A program made the position numbers and the translations under genes. From assembly GCA_021018815.1 (NCBI GenBank), contig JAITYX010000003.1, positions 3,768,501 through 3,832,500 of the forward strand: a stretch of 64,000 nucleotides of DNA, given 5' to 3'. Shown here piece by piece: positions 60,921-64,000 of the stretch (position 1 is its first letter; each line of letters starts with the position of its first letter). The DNA is from Talinum fruticosum (Eukaryota; Streptophyta; Magnoliopsida; Caryophyllales; Talinaceae). The notes beneath the pieces are model-generated. The model did not search any database. It had not been told where the DNA came from and was given only the letters and a program-made list of their open reading frames with translations.

Positions 60921-61436
60921 AGTGCATAAAATGCATTAGTTTCTTAGGCATTTTGATGCTTTTCTTTGGGAAAATCGGTTAATAGGAGTGTGTTTATGCT
61001 CCATTTTCGGTTTTACGCTTGTGTTTTGGTGTTTTGAGATGATTTTGCAGATTTGATCACCAATACCAAGTATTCCCGAGATTAGTGAATGTTCCGAGCC
61101 TTAAGAAGACCAACACGGTCCAACTTTGAAGTCAAAACGGCCGTTCCCTTGATTTCTCAAAGTTTGCATTTCCAACAACCAACACGGGCATCACGTGTCG
61201 AAGGACACGACCCGTGTTGAAGGACACGGCTTGTGTTGGAGAAGAGCTTGCCCAGGAGCCTTTACATCGAACGGGCAGCCCGTGTCGGAGGACACGGCCC
61301 GTGTTGGAGGTTTTGACAGTTTCAGCTCTTGATTGCTTCTTAATGGCTTATTTGAGCTGATTTTTGGGCATTCTCGCAAGAATCCGAGTCCAGAACCCTA
61401 CCATTCCTGCAAGATTAGGTGTCGGTTTGGCTCTCT
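60921..61436. repeat. LTR-like fragment with repeated CACGGCCCGTGT palindromes
   Basis: Starts near CGATAAGTGCATAAAATGCA, resembling the TGATAAGTGC start of some plant Gypsy LTRs. At 61180-61310 the motif GGACACGGCCCGTGTTGG and close variants occur several times, with self-complementary cores. No coding sequence. Confidence 0.4.
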
Positions 61437-64000
61437 AATCCCAACTTAGAGGTAACAAAGGTGGTTTCCCGGAGGAACTTGAGATTTCTTAAAAATTTCG
61501 ACAGAGTTATGTTTGTAATATGGACTATCCCATAGGCTTAAAGCCCTAAAACCCTGCATGAAAAGCACAACGCAACTCAACGAGCCACACGCTCGGAGTA
61601 TACAACTCAACGGCCACACGCCGGAGTCAAACCAATCATGCGATAAAACTTAAAACAATCCAAATGATTTACTATACATCCGGTACAAACTACATGAACT
61701 AAATTACAAGTACGGTACTTGGAAATATAAGAAATGCACATTCGCGATTCGAATCGCTCAGCGAACCAGGAAATGGCAATCAACGGAATCCAGAATAAGC
61801 TATGTACCGCACACATCTCCCGAGAATGCACCTCCAACTCTGGGGAGGGGAAGGGGGAATTGTGGGGGTGAGCAATAAACACGGGGCTCACCGGAGTCTT
61901 ATACCCTTAAAACGGAAATTCTTTACACATAATACTCATAATAATGAAATCTACGAAAGCATAATAATATAATACAAATCTATATACTTTCAATGAAATC
62001 TCTTGCAACGAAAAAAATCAGAACTCTTTTTAATCATTTAAAAGCACGAATTCACATTTATCACAATTCTCTTTTTCTAACTGAATCAACTTTCTAAGCC
62101 TTCTAAGGATTCAAACTAGCACTTTTTTTCTCATAATTTCTCTTAGTTTCTTTGATTTCTCTAGGCGCGACCCCAAATAAAAGGCTCTCGGGACCTATCT
62201 TCTAGGAAGTCTCGGATCGGGCATCCTGCCATTGCAAGACCCTGTTAGAACCCTTCCCTCGAAGTTTCTAGCTGGGCGTCCCCGATTCAAACTCTTCGGC
62301 ATGCGAAACGATCCGTAGCCGATTGACTTAAAACAATTTGCACATATTTATTCATCACGTTCACTTCATGACTTTCTCAATTAATTTAATATCAAGGAAG
62401 GCATAACACTATGTGTCACCCTTATAAATTCACTTTCTCAAATCGGTTTGACACGCTGGAAGGCATAGCACTACGTTGCATCCCTCCAAATTCAATTTCT
62501 CAATCAGATTTGCTTTTTAAAACCGAATCACGTTTGGAAGGTAATTCACAAGAAGTTGCATTCAAGGATCATTTCACGTAAAATACAAAACGCCTTTCAA
62601 AACTACTTTTGAGCATCACGTAAAGAAATCACTTAACATGAATGGCAATCATTCAATGCATGCAGATCATTCTCGACTTTTTCCAACTATACCTTTCTCA
62701 ATCCACCACTCGGTACGATTAATTTCCATTTTCCGAGCCACAATAACCACAAGTAGATATTATTTAATTCAACGTTATCACTTTTCACAATTCATTGTCT
62801 TTACCTCAATTCCTCATTTTATACCTTTACTTTATAACTTAACTTCTCCCAAATTATCATTTTTTTCTTCAATGTTTTCCGATTACGCTTCCACATTACT
62901 AATCAACCTCTTCTTACTCATACTTAGTCGGATAGTTCTCATTCTTACTTCATTACTAAAATTCATCTAGTTTCCTTCGTCTCCAAGTGTAATTTGCTCT
63001 CATCTTAGGTTTCTATCCTATTAATCGTTCTTTCTTGACCAACTCAATCATACAGTTCTTAATTCCTTTTCATCGCTCCACTTTCGCTAGCTCCACTTAT
63101 CTTCGAATTTAGTTCAACCTCAAGGATTTAATTATCTTTTGAACTCAATTATCCCAATACTCACCCACTTCTTACTCCCATACCTCAATTGTGCAACACT
63201 CGCTATGAACTCACACTCCTCTTTTATACTTAACTCGTTATTTCCCAATATAAGTCGTTACCTTCCAACGTAAAAAATTTAGGAAATCTCTAAGGTTCAA
63301 TCGAAGCATCAATAGACCCAAATGACCATTTCTTCATCTCTAAGTGCTAATTGAGATCTTCACAATGCTCTTTATACCTACGCAACCTAACTCCTTCTAA
63401 ACTTTCAGCATCTCAACTCAGCCTTAACCAACTACTAAGCTTCGCGAGTCCCCGATTCAGATTTAACAGTTCAATTCGATTTTCTCATAACCTAATTTAG
63501 TCCTAATCATTTCCTAGCTTCATCATATCACATAAACATTCAATAACCACAACAAAGCTCATTTGGGTTTCGAAATTACTAATAGTTTAGAGTATAAGAC
63601 TACCCACCTCGAATCTTATGGTTTGCAATTTGATTTGGATGAATTCGGATTGGGTTCCTTGCCCTCCTCTTCTTCCCGTTCCGCCTCTGTAGCTCTCTCT
63701 ATTTCACTTTGTTCCTCTCGACTCAGTCTCCATTTTCCTGGCTCGGTTCAGCCCCTCGTGCGTGCCCACGGCTCGGCGGCCGTCACTTCCTTGTTCTCCG
63801 CCGCCGCTTCCTTTTTCGGTTCCCGGTCTCCTGGACTCTTTTGCGTCTGCCTCTGTTTTGGGTCCTCTTTCCGCCTTTCGCTCTGTCCCAACCTCTCGCC
63901 TTCTTCCTTCGCTCGCCACCCACTCACGTCGTCGGCCGTCGTCTTTTGGGTTTGCGGCGGTCGCCGGCCCTGCTCGGCCTCCTTGGCCTTCGCACCACTC
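61437..64000. repeat. LTR related to the solo LTR at 8944, cut by window end
   Basis: Shares CCCATAGGCTTAAAGCCCTA (61530, and 9129 in the solo LTR) and AACGAGCCACACGCTCGGAG, then similar AT-rich middle texture, then a CT/GC-rich block near 63650-64000 like that at 11050-11500. Its beginning is missing or diverged. No internal domain is visible before the window ends. Confidence 0.55.

Noticed and set aside
63704..63919. Minus-strand Glu/Arg/Gly-rich frame
   Set aside because: Sits in the CT-rich part of an LTR like that at 11050-11500; low complexity.

Overview
This window is nuclear DNA from a flowering plant. The evidence is a spliced mTERF gene with plant-type introns, Ty1/Copia and Ty3/Gypsy LTRs, MITEs, a LINE relic, and integrated pararetrovirus (Caulimoviridae) sequence. 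The species cannot be named from the sequence. Most of the window is transposable and viral sequence in nested layers. Only one clearly functional-looking host gene is present.

Layout. 1-3078: left-reading Sirevirus-like Copia element (LTR 1486-3078, PBS, broken gag), cut by the window edge and inserted into viral sequence. 3079-19675: array of three decayed caulimovirid copies in +/-/+ order. The two plus copies (3079-7697 and 13690-19675) have the order movement protein (MP), coat protein with zinc knuckle (CP), aspartic protease (PR), reverse transcriptase (RT), RNase H (RH), then a short 3' ORF. The minus copy (7698-13689) carries MP-CP-PR but no RT/RH, and has a different C-terminal domain instead. 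A 2.9-kb solo LTR (8944-11851, TSD TGGAG) interrupts the minus copy. The third copy has a tRNA-Met primer site, a TATA box and a terminal redundancy of about 173 bp. It ends against an (AT)n tract. 19695-27500: mTERF5/MDA1-like gene (recognised exons 25612-25833 and 25927-27059) with unresolved upstream exon(s) and a MITE. 27504-33422: a hAT-like MITE, a tandem repeat, unclassified LTR-like sequence and a degenerate LINE ORF1. 33428-43531: complete-ended Copia element of the same family, with TSD ATATC, LTRs of about 1.6 kb, no integrase core, and an extra third ORF region behind its own TATA motif. 43537-54800: AT-rich intergenic DNA with MITEs, a tRNA-derived SINE-like head and a hAT-like element enclosing GC-rich gene-like sequence. 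54886-58348: a 3.5-kb element with TIRs of about 100 bp and an internal hairpin, sitting inside a (TA)n tract. 58557-58850: truncated exon resembling a HIPP/NaKR heavy-metal-domain gene. 60921-64000: Gypsy-type LTR sequence, partly related to the solo LTR.

How it fits together. The viral array came first; a Copia element and a Gypsy element (now a solo LTR) then inserted into it. The most interesting point is that the plus and minus viral copies share their 5' half (MP-CP-PR) but differ in what follows. That looks like two components of a divided pararetrovirus genome, a layout reported for endogenous florendoviruses, or like complementary deletion derivatives. All viral and Copia reading frames seen here are broken by stops and frameshifts.
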